Position numbers and translations under genes: made by a program. This document shows positions 22,061-33,500 of a stretch of 64,000 nt of DNA, in pieces. Source of the stretch: Hanleya hanleyi (taxonomy: Eukaryota > Mollusca > Polyplacophora > Lepidopleurida > Hanleyidae); the NCBI GenBank assembly GCA_036873755.1, contig JAVTVY010017181.1:248001-312000 (forward strand). Reading direction: 5' to 3'. Each line of letters starts with the position of its first letter. Position 1 is the stretch's first letter. The notes under the pieces are model-generated. The model had not been told where the DNA came from, did not search any database, and saw only the letters and a program-made list of their open reading frames with translations.

Positions 22061-22202
22061 TGACCGCGGAAGAATACAAAGGTCACGCGACCGGAAGTGA
22101 CCTTTGACCCAGATTTGACCTTTGACCTCTGTGACGTCATCGATGACCTCCCCAAAAGTAGGTCAATAGGACTGAATTTGCCCTTTATATACTACTTGGG
22201 AT

Positions 22203-22714
22203 TTTATCCCACCAAATGTCATGTGGTTGTATGAAATGATTTTTTGATCATCTATTCAGTATTTTAGGTCAAAAAAGTCTTATACATAAACTTTGAGCAG
22301 AGATACGACATTTAATAAGTTCTTCGCGGTCAATTTGAATTTTGCTCTCTAGCAGAAATTCCCCAGATTTGTTAGAGGATGCCCAAGCCGTTTTTTAGCA
22401 CATATTTCTGATATAGAAACAATCATTACAATATTTCCTGGGAAAATGGTCAAGGAATCCTGCTGATTTTCCTCTACAAAGTATTGTTCTTTAGATATAA
22501 TCAATTATTTTAATTATTCGAGTGTGCCCCTGTATAAATTGCAGTGAGATAAAACAACATATTTCCTTGTCACATGTGTGTATTGATGACGTGTATGTAT
22601 ATTGCTGGCTGAAAATGCATATTCCATACAGGGGGGTGTTTTTTGGCGATACTAAGACATATGGTTTCAGTAAAACGCATAGAACCGCGTTAAATCAACA
22701 TGCTGATTTTTTGC
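22203..22714. other. No gene seen
   Basis: AT-rich flank right of the palindrome. A 67-codon frame at 22,522-22,725 has no motif. Confidence 0.5.
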
Positions 22715-23487
22715 GTAATTTTTAAAGAAATATGACGAAAACATCACTTTTCTGGTACCCCCACATGGCCACCATTTTGAATTTACCGTCTGACTTAAAA
22801 TCATGTTTATCTCAGTCACTTTTCAAATTTCGAATGAAAATTTACTTGTTTTCTGAATAGTCTATCCATTTAAATTTCGAAGGCGTATTCATATTATATT
22901 TTCACATTTTGCCACCTTTGCACACACTGACATCATTTTCTTGGCCATCAATCGCTCCAATACTGACCTTGAGACACACTTATTTTATGTAAAACACGTG
23001 TACCTTATCAATTTCACAAAGCCCTATCTTATATATTTAGTTTAGTTCAAATGTAGTTAGTTAACAACTATAGAGCTGGGTGCATCACCATTGTTAATTC
23101 ACATATTTATATTTGAGAGTATCTTCAGCTCCTATTGTCTTATTTTCGAGCTGGTATAATCACTAACAATTATTATTTTATGGGATATAACAAGCCCTCT
23201 GGGGTTTTATTCCCGCCATATTTTTATTTATTCACATACCATATCTCTGTCTTTATTTATATATGGTGAATAAACAATCAATCAATCAATCAAATCAAAT
23301 CCTCTGCTCGGGGGGTCATGCAAATAGGCTCAAAATGACTCCAATATGATAATCTAATAAGTCACGGAGTTTCAGTTCTCAATTTTTTGTCGTTCCGGAG
23401 ATAGGAGCGAAAAACCAACAGGGAGGGGGGGTGGGGGTGGCGGAAAGTGCCCCCCCCGCCCCTCCCACCCGGGCCAAGTACGGTTAA
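22715..23487 (+). mobile_element. piggyBac-like MITE, 5'-truncated and interrupted copy
   Basis: Matches the 11.4-kb copy from about aaagaaatatgacgaaaaca to gaatttacc at 22,787, then resumes at cctctgctcggggggtcatg near 23,301 and ends with gccaagtacggttaa at 23,487. The 510 bp between ends in an (ATCA)n tail. Confidence 0.8.
22788..23300 (+). mobile_element. Insertion with (ATCA)n 3' tail inside the MITE
   Basis: It splits the MITE at a clear joint. It finishes ggtgaataaacaatcaatca and more ATCA units, a tail typical of non-LTR elements. No coding sequence is recognisable. Confidence 0.6.
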
Positions 23488-23509
23488 GAAGTAGAGAAGA
23501 CTGGAGCGG

Positions 23510-24360
23510 TGGACCGTTGATATTGATACGCGCATGCACACTGGGCAGTGGAAAAAGGGGCGTGTTCCCAGGAGATCAGACGCACGGTGTGGATTGTATG
23601 GACTTTTGTGCAAAGTGTATACAGTGTAGAGTCATTCCACATCAAGCAGTCAGAATGGACGCATCACTGTGATGGTACAGGTCACGTGACTAGGACATCA
23701 TAGTAGCAGAAAATTGGTTGCTCGGTTGTGCACTTGGGATTAGATGCCTACCTATATCTTCATACGCTATAGCCCTATGGATGGGCATGTGGGAGTGAAT
23801 GAGCTATCGTTGTTCACAGGATCCTGGCTAGCATGAGGCGGGTGGTATGCGCACGCGCACTGGGGGAGTAGTAGAGCAAGGGCATGTTTGGGTGCGCAGG
23901 GGACTGTCTGGATAGATGTGGGTCATTGATTGGCAATGTGGCATATATGGTGTCGTAATGGCGCTCTCGTTGAGTAGAAGCAGTTGAGTCTCGCTTAATA
24001 CGCGCATTAGTACTTGGGAAACAAAGGAAGATGCGCATGCGCACGCGGGTCGTAGTAGAGAAAGGGCATTTTCCCTAACAAAACGCTGGTTATTATGGCC
24101 AAATTATCCATATATAGTGGTACAGATGTACAATGGTTTTACAACACATCCCACACCGCAATCCCACTCTCGTGTTATTGGGTCGACTCATGCATGATAT
24201 TGAAGGGTGTGAACGCCCCTTGGCACCCCTCTATCTGAGAGAGAGAGGCAAAGAGAAAATCATCAACAACAAGCATATTGCGTTTTCCACATTTTATTTC
24301 CCCTTGTATTACAGCACACCGAAGCTGGGAGCCGCCTATGGTGTTTTCAAATAACAAGAT
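23510..24360 (+). mobile_element. Remnant of an element related to the palindrome
   Basis: Three diverged subterminal units carry gcgcatgcacac (23,533), tgcgcacgcgcac (23,848) and tgcgcatgcgcac (24,032), each followed by gtagtagagaaaggg-like sequence as in the palindrome arms. At 24,265-24,355 a caacaacaa run, ttttatttcccc and a cagcacaccgaagctgggag block align with the polyA/3' block at 18,655-18,755. No zinc-finger gene follows. Confidence 0.65.
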
Positions 24361-24863
24361 GAGATAGTTGCATTGTTCGACTATCAGACGGATCGTCGAC
24401 CATGTGCAGTTTGTCTAATGCAACGTGACTATAAGTGACGTCTTCACCGGAAGTCGCGCGTCCGGAAGTTGCATAAGAGAAACTAGAAGAAAAGGTAAAC
24501 TGAGCATGAGAAACCGGATGTGGGAAACCTGAAATCGGCACATACCGCAAGTCTCCAATGCGCATGTTCAATATACCTTTTCTCCCGTTTCTGTACTACT
24601 GATGTTATTTGTTGTTAATTTCACATTTATTCTCGCAATAGATATGGGATATAAAACACATTCAATCCTCTTGGATTCATCTCTGATCCATATCATTAAT
24701 AAAGGTTTCTCTTGCACTGTATTTCTTCTTGCTTATATATATTTTGTCTACTCATACCGCAATACTGACTCATTTTCTCAGAGACCCGACACAATATGTT
24801 CTGCATATAGCAATGTTGTTTTGCTGTCGTGTTTACACTTCAGTATAACACGATATTAGTGAA

Positions 24864-25157
24864 GTGGCTGGCATGACGCGCAACATTCAGCATGACCTCC
24901 ACTTGACCTCTGTGCGCGTAGAGATTGACCAGGCCACTGGTGTTGTACGGATCACTCACGCAAATCATGACAGTACAAAGGCATATGCGTTTGATAGATC
25001 GAACATGTTACTGTGGCGATTATCAACTGATGTGATGCTTTCGAAACTTCTCCACTGTCGAGTCATGTCAGAGGCAATGGATGGTTCTCGATTTTTCTAT
25101 CCGGAACGATTTTCTTTCGGGAATATTTTGTATATGAACGCATGTACATTTCGTTGA
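24864..25157 (+). CDS. Unknown 97-aa open frame
   Basis: ATG at 24,864. The peptide has a balanced, protein-like composition, with VRVEIDQATGVVRITHANH and MLLWRLSTDVMLSKLLHC. I do not recognise it. It lies just inside the 23.5-24.4 kb element remnant and may be its cargo, but its strand is opposite to that expected from the other members. It may be chance. Confidence 0.25.
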   Translation: MAGMTRNIQHDLHLTSVRVEIDQATGVVRITHANHDSTKAYAFDRSNMLLWRLSTDVMLSKLLHCRVMSEAMDGSRFFYPERFSFGNILYMNACTFR

Positions 25158-25338
25158 GACGGTTATTCGGCCAGTTATTTCTATGTTATTGGTAGGCTTT
25201 GTGCGTGTGGATTGAGAAAGTTATGTGACTTCATGTCTTCATGTCTGGATCTAGCTAACTTTGTTTTAGACAATTGCTTGCATCTGTTTCTTGTTCTGAT
25301 GCAGTGCAGTTGGACTTGGACTCTTTGAGACTTCACAT

Positions 25339-25866
25339 GGTTGCTGTTAATGACTAGAGGCCTACTGGCCAGCGCATAATTTTTATGGATACAGCATTAT
25401 GGACGCTTACTGTTAATGATTAGAGGCCTACTGGCCAGCGCATAATTTCTATGGATACAGCATTATGGACGGTTACTGTTAATGGCTAGAGGCCTACTGG
25501 CCAGCGCATAATTTCTATGGATACAGCATTATGGACGGTTACTGTTAATGGCTAGAGGCCTACTGGCCAGCGCATAATTTCTATGGATACAGCATTATGG
25601 ACGCTTACTGTTAATGATTAGAGGCCTACTGGCCAGCGCATAATTTCTATGGATACAGCATTATGGACGGTTACTGTTAATGGCTAGAGGCCTACTGGCC
25701 AGCGCATAATTTCTATGGATACAGCATTATGGACGGTTGCTGTTAATGGCTAGAGGCCTACTGGCCAGCGCATAATTTCTATGGATACAGCATTATGGAC
25801 GGTTACTGTTAATGACTAGAGGCCTACTGGCCAGCGCATAATTTCTATGGATACAGCATTATGGAC
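25339..25866 (+). repeat. 66-bp satellite, eight near-identical copies
   Basis: The anchor aggcctactggccagcgcat recurs every 66 bp from 25,358 to 25,820. Only the base after aatg (gactag, gattag, ggctag) and ttgc/ttac/cttac positions vary, in a pattern suggesting recent amplification of unit blocks. Confidence 0.97.
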
Positions 25867-26059
25867 AAACAGTTAATTTGAACCCAAAGACAGGGAATGA
25901 AAAGTCCCCAAAAATTAATACCAACAGTTAGTTGAAAGACAAGCTAAAACGCTAAAAATACAAATATCAATGAATGACATACATTTGAACTTTCACAATT
26001 GTTTCTCTTCTGGTCCAGACTATGCTGCACTCAAACTTGGTTTCACAATAGTGTTTAAA

Positions 26060-26965
26060 GACTACTACTGTCTACTACTGAGTTATTGAAGAAAAGATGT
26101 TTAGTACAAGATGACATATACATGTATGGTAGGTGTGAACAATATGTTTGTGGCACATGTCATTCATATTTTAAACAAGGGAAGTTGAGAATGCACTCAA
26201 ATTTCCTCACAAAACATAGGAACCAGAACTTTCTTTAAATTTTGAATATAACGAACCTTTTGATGAAAAATGTAAATTGTTGCAATCTAAATTTTCTAAG
26301 TTTAAATGTTTGTGGTTTGAAAAGTAAAATACATGTACCAGAATTTTTGAATGTTATAAAAGACTATGATATATTAGCATTTACAGAGTCTAGGCTTGAT
26401 GATCCAGATGACGTAACTATTTATGGCTTCAGTAAACCTTTTGTAAAGAACAGAAAGTGTCTTCGCTCTGGTAAATCAGGAGGTATCGCAGTGTTTGCAA
26501 AAAATCAAATTTCGAAGTACATATCCGAAATTGAATCGCAGTATGATTACTCACTTTGGATAAAAATATCCAATAATCTCTGTAATATAGATGATGATAT
26601 AATAGTGGCAGTCGGTTCAAATTACCTGAACGAAGACAACATTGTGACTTTAGAAAACACTATTAATGACATGTGTATATCTCACAAGATAGTCTATCTG
26701 ATGGGTGATTTTAATGCTAGGACCGATCAACTGGATGATTTTACAGATGCTGATGAATTTATTTTAGAAAGTCTAGATATTGATATGGGTAGTAGAAGCC
26801 TGCTTACTTCATCCATTACTCTCGATGAACTTGGATTGCAAGCAAAAAGAGCCAGTCAAGACATTTGGCGTACCAATACAAATGGAAAACGGTTAATAGA
26901 ACTGTGCAAAAATAACAATATATTCATCGTCAACAGTAGAGTCGGTAGTGACATGGGTATAGGTA
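26060..26965 (+). mobile_element. LINE A, 5' part (ORF1-like tail and endonuclease)
   Basis: A cysteine-rich frame (CLVQDDIYMYGRC, then YVCGTCHSYFKQGK) ends at about 26,239 and resembles a small zinc-binding ORF1. The endonuclease opens at 26,242: FLSLNVCGLKSKI, ILAFTESRLDDPDDV (catalytic E), SGKSGGIAVFAK, VYLMGDFNARTDQL (GDFN), and about 240 codons without a stop. It breaks off in the middle of the domain at the LINE B insertion, and the rest resumes at 30,522. Confidence 0.85.
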
Positions 26966-26970
26966 GGTAG
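26242..26970 (+). pseudogene. LINE A AP-endonuclease (split by insertion)
   Basis: About 240 codons of APE domain with N-terminal LNVCGLKSK, TESRLDD, GDFNARTD. The last residues before the break (VNSRVGSDMGIG) continue at 30,522 as KCTSKDNSLIDYVLAN, with target duplication GTATAGGTA on both sides. The enzyme would nick target DNA to prime reverse transcription. It is non-functional because of the insertion. Confidence 0.87.
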
Positions 26971-26987
26971 GTAGGTTTTTTATTTAC

Positions 26988-27431
26988 TTAAGGATGTCCG
27001 CTGGTGGTAAATCAAAGTAATTAACTTTTTGAACAATGTGTGTTGTTGCATTCATAATTGTGTAATATGAGGAAAAACAAAGAAAAAAATATAGGTTGGT
27101 GTGCATTTTTTAGCTGTAGGCAACGTTAAGTGGACTGACCCATGCTCAATTTGATAACCCAGAAAGCATAGGGAATAGCCCTAGTTTTGAAGCATATTCA
27201 TGAAAAATTCATACAAATAGTATTTAACTTTTTCTTATGTTCTAACTGTTTGCAGATAATCACAATGTCTATCAAAATTTAGCAAATTGGATGGATGTTG
27301 GTGTGCAAAATTCTCGGCTAGAAGGCTTTTAAAGAAAACCCCCATCTCTTAACCTAGGGAAGGGAGGTAACCCAATAGAAAAACAGGCAAAATGGCTGCC
27401 AAAGTCAAAAACCATCAGCGGACATCCTTAA
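26988..27431. mobile_element. MITE with TTAA ends, inside LINE B (444 bp)
   Basis: Ends TTAAGGATGTCCGCTGGTGG and CCATCAGCGGACATCCTTAA are inverted, with TTAA at both outer edges. Outside it, catgtatttgcttaagtaaa would read continuously on the minus strand as the LINE B 3' end. It is a different family from the CCCTATCTGG MITE. Confidence 0.85.
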
Positions 27432-27635
27432 GCAAATACATGCTTCTCGTAACAACTTCAGTGGGTAAGGTAACAATGCATATAACATTCTAACAAATAT
27501 TTACACACCGGTGCTGACTTTCGGTTTAGCAGCTTCATAGATCATAATGAACATCATAATATAATATTCACACTAGTTATAGTTATACATACATGTAGTT
27601 ATAAGTAGTGATCAGAATGAAAGTGCGAGAATGGT

Positions 27636-29494
27636 TTATCTGTTTTGGTGGCGACTAGAAAATGCATCGTGAATATAATGGGCTACTTTTCTGATAATCT
27701 TTGCAGAAGAACTAGATAGTAGTTTCACTAATTTATAGACACTAGGTTTTGACCAGTAATATCGGGGAATATACTGTCTTCGCAATTCAAGGTAACGTGG
27801 ACACATTAAAACGAAATGGTACTCATCCTCTATAACATTTTGATCACAATATTCACACAATTTGTCTATCCTGTCTAATCTATTACTGCCATGTCGGCCA
27901 GTTTCCACCCTTAATACATGCGATGAAGTACGTAATCTAGATAAAGCAGCCCTATGCTTACAATTATAAACATCGTCTAAATAGGTTTCAAAGGAAATTG
28001 AGGTCTTAAGGTGCTTGTACTAAAACATTTTTGGTGATTCTAAACCGGTAATCCACTTCTGTAAATAACAATCTTTTACTCTTTGACGAAATATCTTCAA
28101 AAACACTTTCGAATTTACACTCTCCGGAAAAAGCCACACCTCGCCAAAGCCATATTCCGTTAGCATGGTCTTCAACAATGAACTCCAATTTGGGATTCCC
28201 TTATTTGTCAAACCTAAAAGAATACTGTAGACATTTCTGATCAGAATAGTTTTGCCCTCTAGTATCCTTAACCAATATTTCATAATACTGACCAACCGAA
28301 AATCTCTGAGAGGTCTTCTGCCTAACTGCCCATACATCGCAACATTCGCATTTAATGTTTACAAAATTTGGTGTGCACACGTTCTATTAATTACCCTATA
28401 TGGAACCCCCATACTTCCGCTGCATACCTTAATTCTAACAGAATCCCAGATAGGTATCAAATAATTGACATGATATACGTGGTTTTAGCGAACATCTACA
28501 GATATTTGACATCAAACTGATTAGGGTTTTTACACCTTTATCAGCAAGCTTTTCTAGTACTCTAGAAAATTTACAATTGCTTGTAAAATCTAAACCTAAA
28601 TAAGTAAAAGATTCCACATTTTCCAAAATATTATTATTGTAATACCATTTTTCGGTCTGTTTAACTGCACTCCCTCTTTTAAATACCATTGTTTTTGTTT
28701 TCTCGCTATTGACATATATATTTCTAAATCTTCCATAAACAGAGAAAACAATATAGGAGATAAAACTTCTCCTTGTCTTAAACCCTGCTTATATTCAAAA
28801 GCGTCGGTTTTAACACCCATATGCGATATACAGGACTTGACATTTAAATAAATCGATTTCAACAGGTTTAGCATTTTTCCAGTAATTCCATACTTCATCA
28901 GCTTATACCATAATGCATTTCTGTCTATACAATCAAATGCTTTTTGCATATCGACGAATGAGCAATAAATACGCTTCCCAGTTGCTAAGTAAGATGACTA
29001 TGTAGTACAAAAATTGCGTCGGTAGTGCCGACCCCTTGCCTGAAGCCAAATTGAGCATCAGATATTTTCCCCCATTTACTTGACCATTTAATTAATCTAG
29101 CATTTAATACGCTTGTGAATAATTTTGAAAAACAACTTGTTAACGTGATGCCCCTATAATTGCTAGGGTCGCCATATTCACATTTTTTATACAAAAGCAA
29201 TATAATTGCCTCTGTCCACATTTCCGGAAAACAATTAGTGTCAAAAATTGCATTGAATAATTTGGTAATTATTGGTGCAAGTGTATCCACATTAAATTTG
29301 AAACATTCATTCAAAATAAAATCAGCCCCATGGGCCTTGTCAGATTTTAATGTTTTGATGGCCTCAATTACTTCATTAATTAATGTTTCTCTATCCAATT
29401 CTTCATAAATTGTCTCATCGGTATCATCTAATGATAGTGCTTCACTACTTGAATTTGCACTCAAATTAATTTGCATCGTTTTAAAATATTCCAA
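27636..29494 (-). pseudogene. LINE B reverse transcriptase and C-terminal region (broken)
   Basis: From the N-terminal side: IKTLKSDKAHGADFILNE, CEYGDPSNYRGITLTSC, QFGFRQGVGTTDA (29,494-28,985), motif A FVDMQKAFDC and motif B GLRQGEVLSPILFSLFMEDL (28,949-28,730), ESFTYLGLDFTSN, YGQLGRRPLRDFR, and a C-terminal CEYCDQNVIEDEYHFVLMC (27,636-27,908) that looks like a CCHC zinc-binding end. The motif C (YxDD) stretch is missing: reading jumps from EDLEIYM to the segment KTKTMVFKRG near 28,705. Frameshifts join the blocks. It is inactive. Confidence 0.88.
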
Positions 29495-29764
29495 AAATTA
29501 ATCAGGTTTTATACTTTGACTAGATCTATTTCTTGATTTATTATTAAAATATTTCCAAAATTCTTGTGGTTTCTTATTTTTTAACTTTTCCAATTCTTTA
29601 CTCTTGGTTTTCATATATAAGCTTTTAGCTCTTTTACATGTTCGCTTACACACATGTTTACACTGATACAATATCAAACGGTCAGCATCACAATGTGACT
29701 TATTATATACACACAGTGCCTGTAAATATTTCTTTTTTCTATCATAACACTCTGTATTGAACCG

Positions 29765-30496
29765 TTAATTTTTTCTGCCATGATCTACAAAACGAACATG
29801 CGATTGAAAATTTTTACTTGTTTTTGCAAAAAAGGGTGTTGCTATTTCACACAGAGTTTCAGTAAAGCCCTTTACCGCACAGTCAATTGATTTTGTGCCA
29901 CTTCGTACACCTTGAATACTATCCCACAAGTAATTCTCCCTTGTTATAACTAAGTCTTTAAACTGATCGACAAACTCAGTGTTCCATCTCATAAACTCAC
30001 AGTTAATAGTTTTTCGCTCTATACTGGAACTGATCCGTTGATATGCTAATAAAGTTACAGACACTGGAGCATGCGGTGAAAATTCGGTCAATTCATTCAC
30101 ACGGAAAGCGCGTGTACGCGAGAAGAACTCCTCTCTGGCCAACATGTAATCGATAACACTTCGCCCTGTTGGTCCCACAAAGGTAAACTGACCCAAGTCT
30201 TTGTCATCATGCAAACGTCCATTTAAAATTCTCATGTCGGTAGACTTACATAATTCAAGCAGACTAATACCAAAACCATTTGCAGTACTATCGTTTGACT
30301 GTCGTGGAAGTGGGTTATCCGGTAAATAATTGACTTCATCTTCAAAATATAACGCACTGTCATTTACAGTGTAGTCTGGCCTATTTCCAGTGCTAGCATT
30401 CAGATCACCAACTAACATTACATCACCCATTTCACCGTATTCGTAAACTTCATGTTGGAGGTCATCAAAAACATTACCCATGTAAATATTATACAT
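29765..30496 (-). pseudogene. LINE B endonuclease, truncated
   Basis: Open for 243 codons. It starts within the APE domain: VMLVGDLNASTGNRPDY (GDLN), FTFVGPTGRSVIDYMLA, ELTEFSPHAPVSVTLL. The N-terminal catalytic part is absent because the insertion is 5'-truncated. It shows no sign of a separate function. Confidence 0.85.
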
Positions 30497-30512
30497 ATAT
30501 ACATATATATAC

Positions 30513-33500
30513 GTATAGGTAAATGTACCTCCAAGGACAATTCCCTTATAGATTATGTTCTAGCCAACCCAGACGCATTAAGTAAAATATCAGATTTTAA
30601 TGTCCATGATTTTGATCCGATGCTCTCCGATGTCCATTGTGCTATTAGTTTTAGAACAGTATTTCAAAAATACGAAACTGAAAAAAACAATGTAAACTTG
30701 TCTGGTGAATCTAAAGTTTATTCGAAGAAATGATCAAAACAATGTGGAGATCACATCATTAAATTTATTGACAGAGATCGAATATTGGCCATGCAAGCAA
30801 CAATGAATGAAGCTTTACGCTAGTGAAAACATTGGTCAGCAACTATTAGACGAATGTTGTGAAACACTTGAACATTTATTTAAGGATAGTCTGGATAAAT
30901 GTAATAACAATATCAACACTAATAACGCTGATAAACCTAGTCACAAACATGAGAATATACATAAGCCATTCTTTAATAAAGAATGTAAGACAGCAAGAAG
31001 AAAATACCATTTAGCTCGAGAACTCTTCAGCAACAATAAGAATCAACAAAATAAAGAAGCGATGATAAGTCAAAGTAGACAATATAAAAAGATATTAAAC
31101 AAACAGATGAAGTTATACAAGAAACAATTCCAGACTAAATTACGTAATTTGAGCAAACGCGATCCGAAAACGTACTGGAAAATTCTGAATGCTGATAAGA
31201 GCAGTAAAGACAACAATAATATTCCTATGGATATACTCTTAGATTTCTTTAAAGATCTCAATGCTGGAGATGTAAATAATGAAGAGGATGACAATATCCT
31301 TCCTAACTCAAACAACATCGAAAGTAATGACATGTTAAATAGAGAAATTAGTGAACTTGAAATTAGTGAAGCGGTTAGGTCCCTGAAAAATAATAAAGCG
31401 ACTGGTTACGATGATATTCCAAATGAATTCAGTTATTGCCAATAGATAAAATTATGTTCAATTGTGTATTATCAAGTGGAAATGTTCCACACAAATGACT
31501 GCTAGGAATCATCAAACCTATATATAAAGGAAAGGGTGATAAGGATGACCCAAATAACTACAGGCCTATCACACTGCTGAGCTGCTTGGGAAAAAAGTTT
31601 ACATCTATTATTAATAGCAGACTAAATGAATTTATAGAATCCAATGGTATACTTAATGAAAATCAAACAGGGTTTCGAAAAGAGTATTCGACCTCCGATA
31701 ATATTTTGTTGTATATGCCCTTGGAGAACTACGAAAAGCAAGAAAGAGGAAACTGTTCTGCACGTTTATCGATTTTGGGAAAGCATTTGATACAGTGTGG
31801 CGACATGGTCTTTGGCAAAAATTACTGAAATATAATATTTCAGGAAAAATTTTCACTGTGATTTTCAATATGTATTCTAGCATTAAATCATGCGTATTAC
31901 ATAACGAACAAATATCAGAATTCTTTCCCTGTAATATTGGAGTTCGACAAGGAGAAAATTTGTTGCCAATACTTTTTTCTTCATTTATAAATGATATTGA
32001 AGATTTTCTTTTGGAAAACCACTGTTCTGGTGTCGACATGAGCGAGTTAAATGACACTCTGTTTTCGTACGTTAAAATATTAGTTCTGTTGTACACCGAC
32101 GATACTATCATTATTGCCAACAACGAGAAAGATCTCCAAAATAGCCTAAATATTTTCAATTGTGAAAGTGGAAGTTGCGTATTAACACCGCTAAAACTAA
32201 AATAGTGATATTTGGAGCCAGACTGATTGGAAAATTAAGATTTTCCATTGGAAATGATAATATAGAAATAGTTGATCAATGTAAATACCTTGGATTTGTA
32301 TTTTCCCAAAGCAGAAGTATTATGTACTCAATGAAATCTGTTATTGACAGTGCTGGTAGAGCTCTGCTCTTACTCTACAGCAAAATAAGAAAATATAATA
32401 TACCGATAGATCTTCAGCTTCTTTTATTCGATAAAATGATTGTTCCAATCTTGTTGTATGGGTGCGAGGTTTGGGGGGTAGCAAATACGAATTTAGTAGA
32501 GAAATTTCATCTGAAATTTTTGCGAAAAATATTGTGTGTCAAAAGTAGTACTCCACTATACATGGTTTATGGTGAACTTGGGCGATACCCTATGATTATT
32601 TTAATCAAGAAAAGAATGATTAGTTTTTGAGGCAGAATTGTTCTCGGTGCCGAAAGGCCAAAGTTGTCAAATATTCTGTATACTTATGTTGTCAGATGTT
32701 GATCATAATGTATACCAACATAAGTGGATTATTTCTATTAGAAATATATTTGGGGAAACGGGTATGAATGATATCTGGTTAAAGCAGAACACACGTAGAC
32801 TGAAACCCACCAAAACTAAAATAGAGCAAAGATTAAAGGATCAGTATTTTCAGTTTTGGCTCGCCAGCTCTTCAAATTCATCAAAAGGTTCGTTATATTC
32901 AAAATTTAAAGAAAGTATTTATTTAGAGAATTATCTTTTAATTTTGGACGAAAAGATAAGAATAGCCTTTACTAAATTCAGAACCACTAATCATAGATTT
33001 CCCGTTGAGATTGGACGTTGGAGTAATACACCAAAGGGAGAGAGACTATGTGAACCCTGTGACCTTAATGCGATTGCGACGAGTGCCACTATTTACTTGT
33101 TTGTCCTTTTCTTGAAGACACGAGGAAAAAATACATTAATGAGTATTATACTAGGTACCCTAATCCACAAAAACTAAGTTACCTTTGTAAAACTAAATAT
33201 GTACCTAAATTAGTCAAAGTTGTAAAATTCATATGGCATATTATCAGGGTATTTAATGAAAGATCACGTTAATCATTACTGTGGGTATTATAACCATAGA
33301 CTAAGTTACAGTTACTCAGTGCTCATTGATATTCACTTTTAATGCTGATTATATATTCCTTCGGGCTGTTTTTCTCGTCGCCTTCCAGTTTTCTCCCTCT
33401 TCATAACATTTTTTTTATTGACCAAGGTGGGTAATCAATTTCAGTTGTCTTCCACTGTCCATTGAATATTCCTTGATTGTTATTATGAGGTATATTGAAT

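Larger units (their letters stand above)
17294..22196. mobile_element. 4.9-kb palindromic element with two head-to-head zinc-finger genes
   Basis: Two arms of about 2.4 kb are reverse complements of each other around a core near 19,700-19,900. Homology ends on both sides at AGTAGTATATAAAGGGC (left, 17,294) and its complement (right, ending 22,196). The outside bases differ, but the six next to each end are TGGAAT and TGGGAT, a 5-of-6 match for a target duplication. Each arm holds, outside to inside, a GC-rich entry block, about six units of about 155 bp, a 3' block with polyA signal, a zinc-finger gene, its TATA box, and a GT/CA tract. The same terminus starts another element at 61,614. AG-termini with 6-bp duplications recall Polinton/Maverick elements, but no polymerase, integrase or capsid gene is present. 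Confidence 0.75.
26966..30512 (-). mobile_element. LINE B, 5'-truncated, inserted in LINE A
   Basis: On the minus strand it starts in mid-endonuclease near 30,512 and ends at the left with a (CCTA)n tail (plus strand aggtaggtaggtaggtt). The 9-bp duplication GTATAGGTA flanks it at 26,957-26,965 and 30,513-30,521. Coding remnants run EN, RT, C-terminal zinc-like block. The MITE at 26,988-27,431 lies in its 3' untranslated end. Confidence 0.9.

Noticed and set aside
17294..22196. Palindrome as a sequencing or assembly fold-back artefact
   Set aside because: Arms differ by about 6% in protein and have arm-specific segments such as the GAGCTC patch, so they are not one molecule read twice. Long-read confirmation would still help.
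17294..22196. Calling the palindrome a definite Polinton
   Set aside because: Terminal AG and a 5-of-6 duplication are suggestive, but none of the hallmark genes is present.
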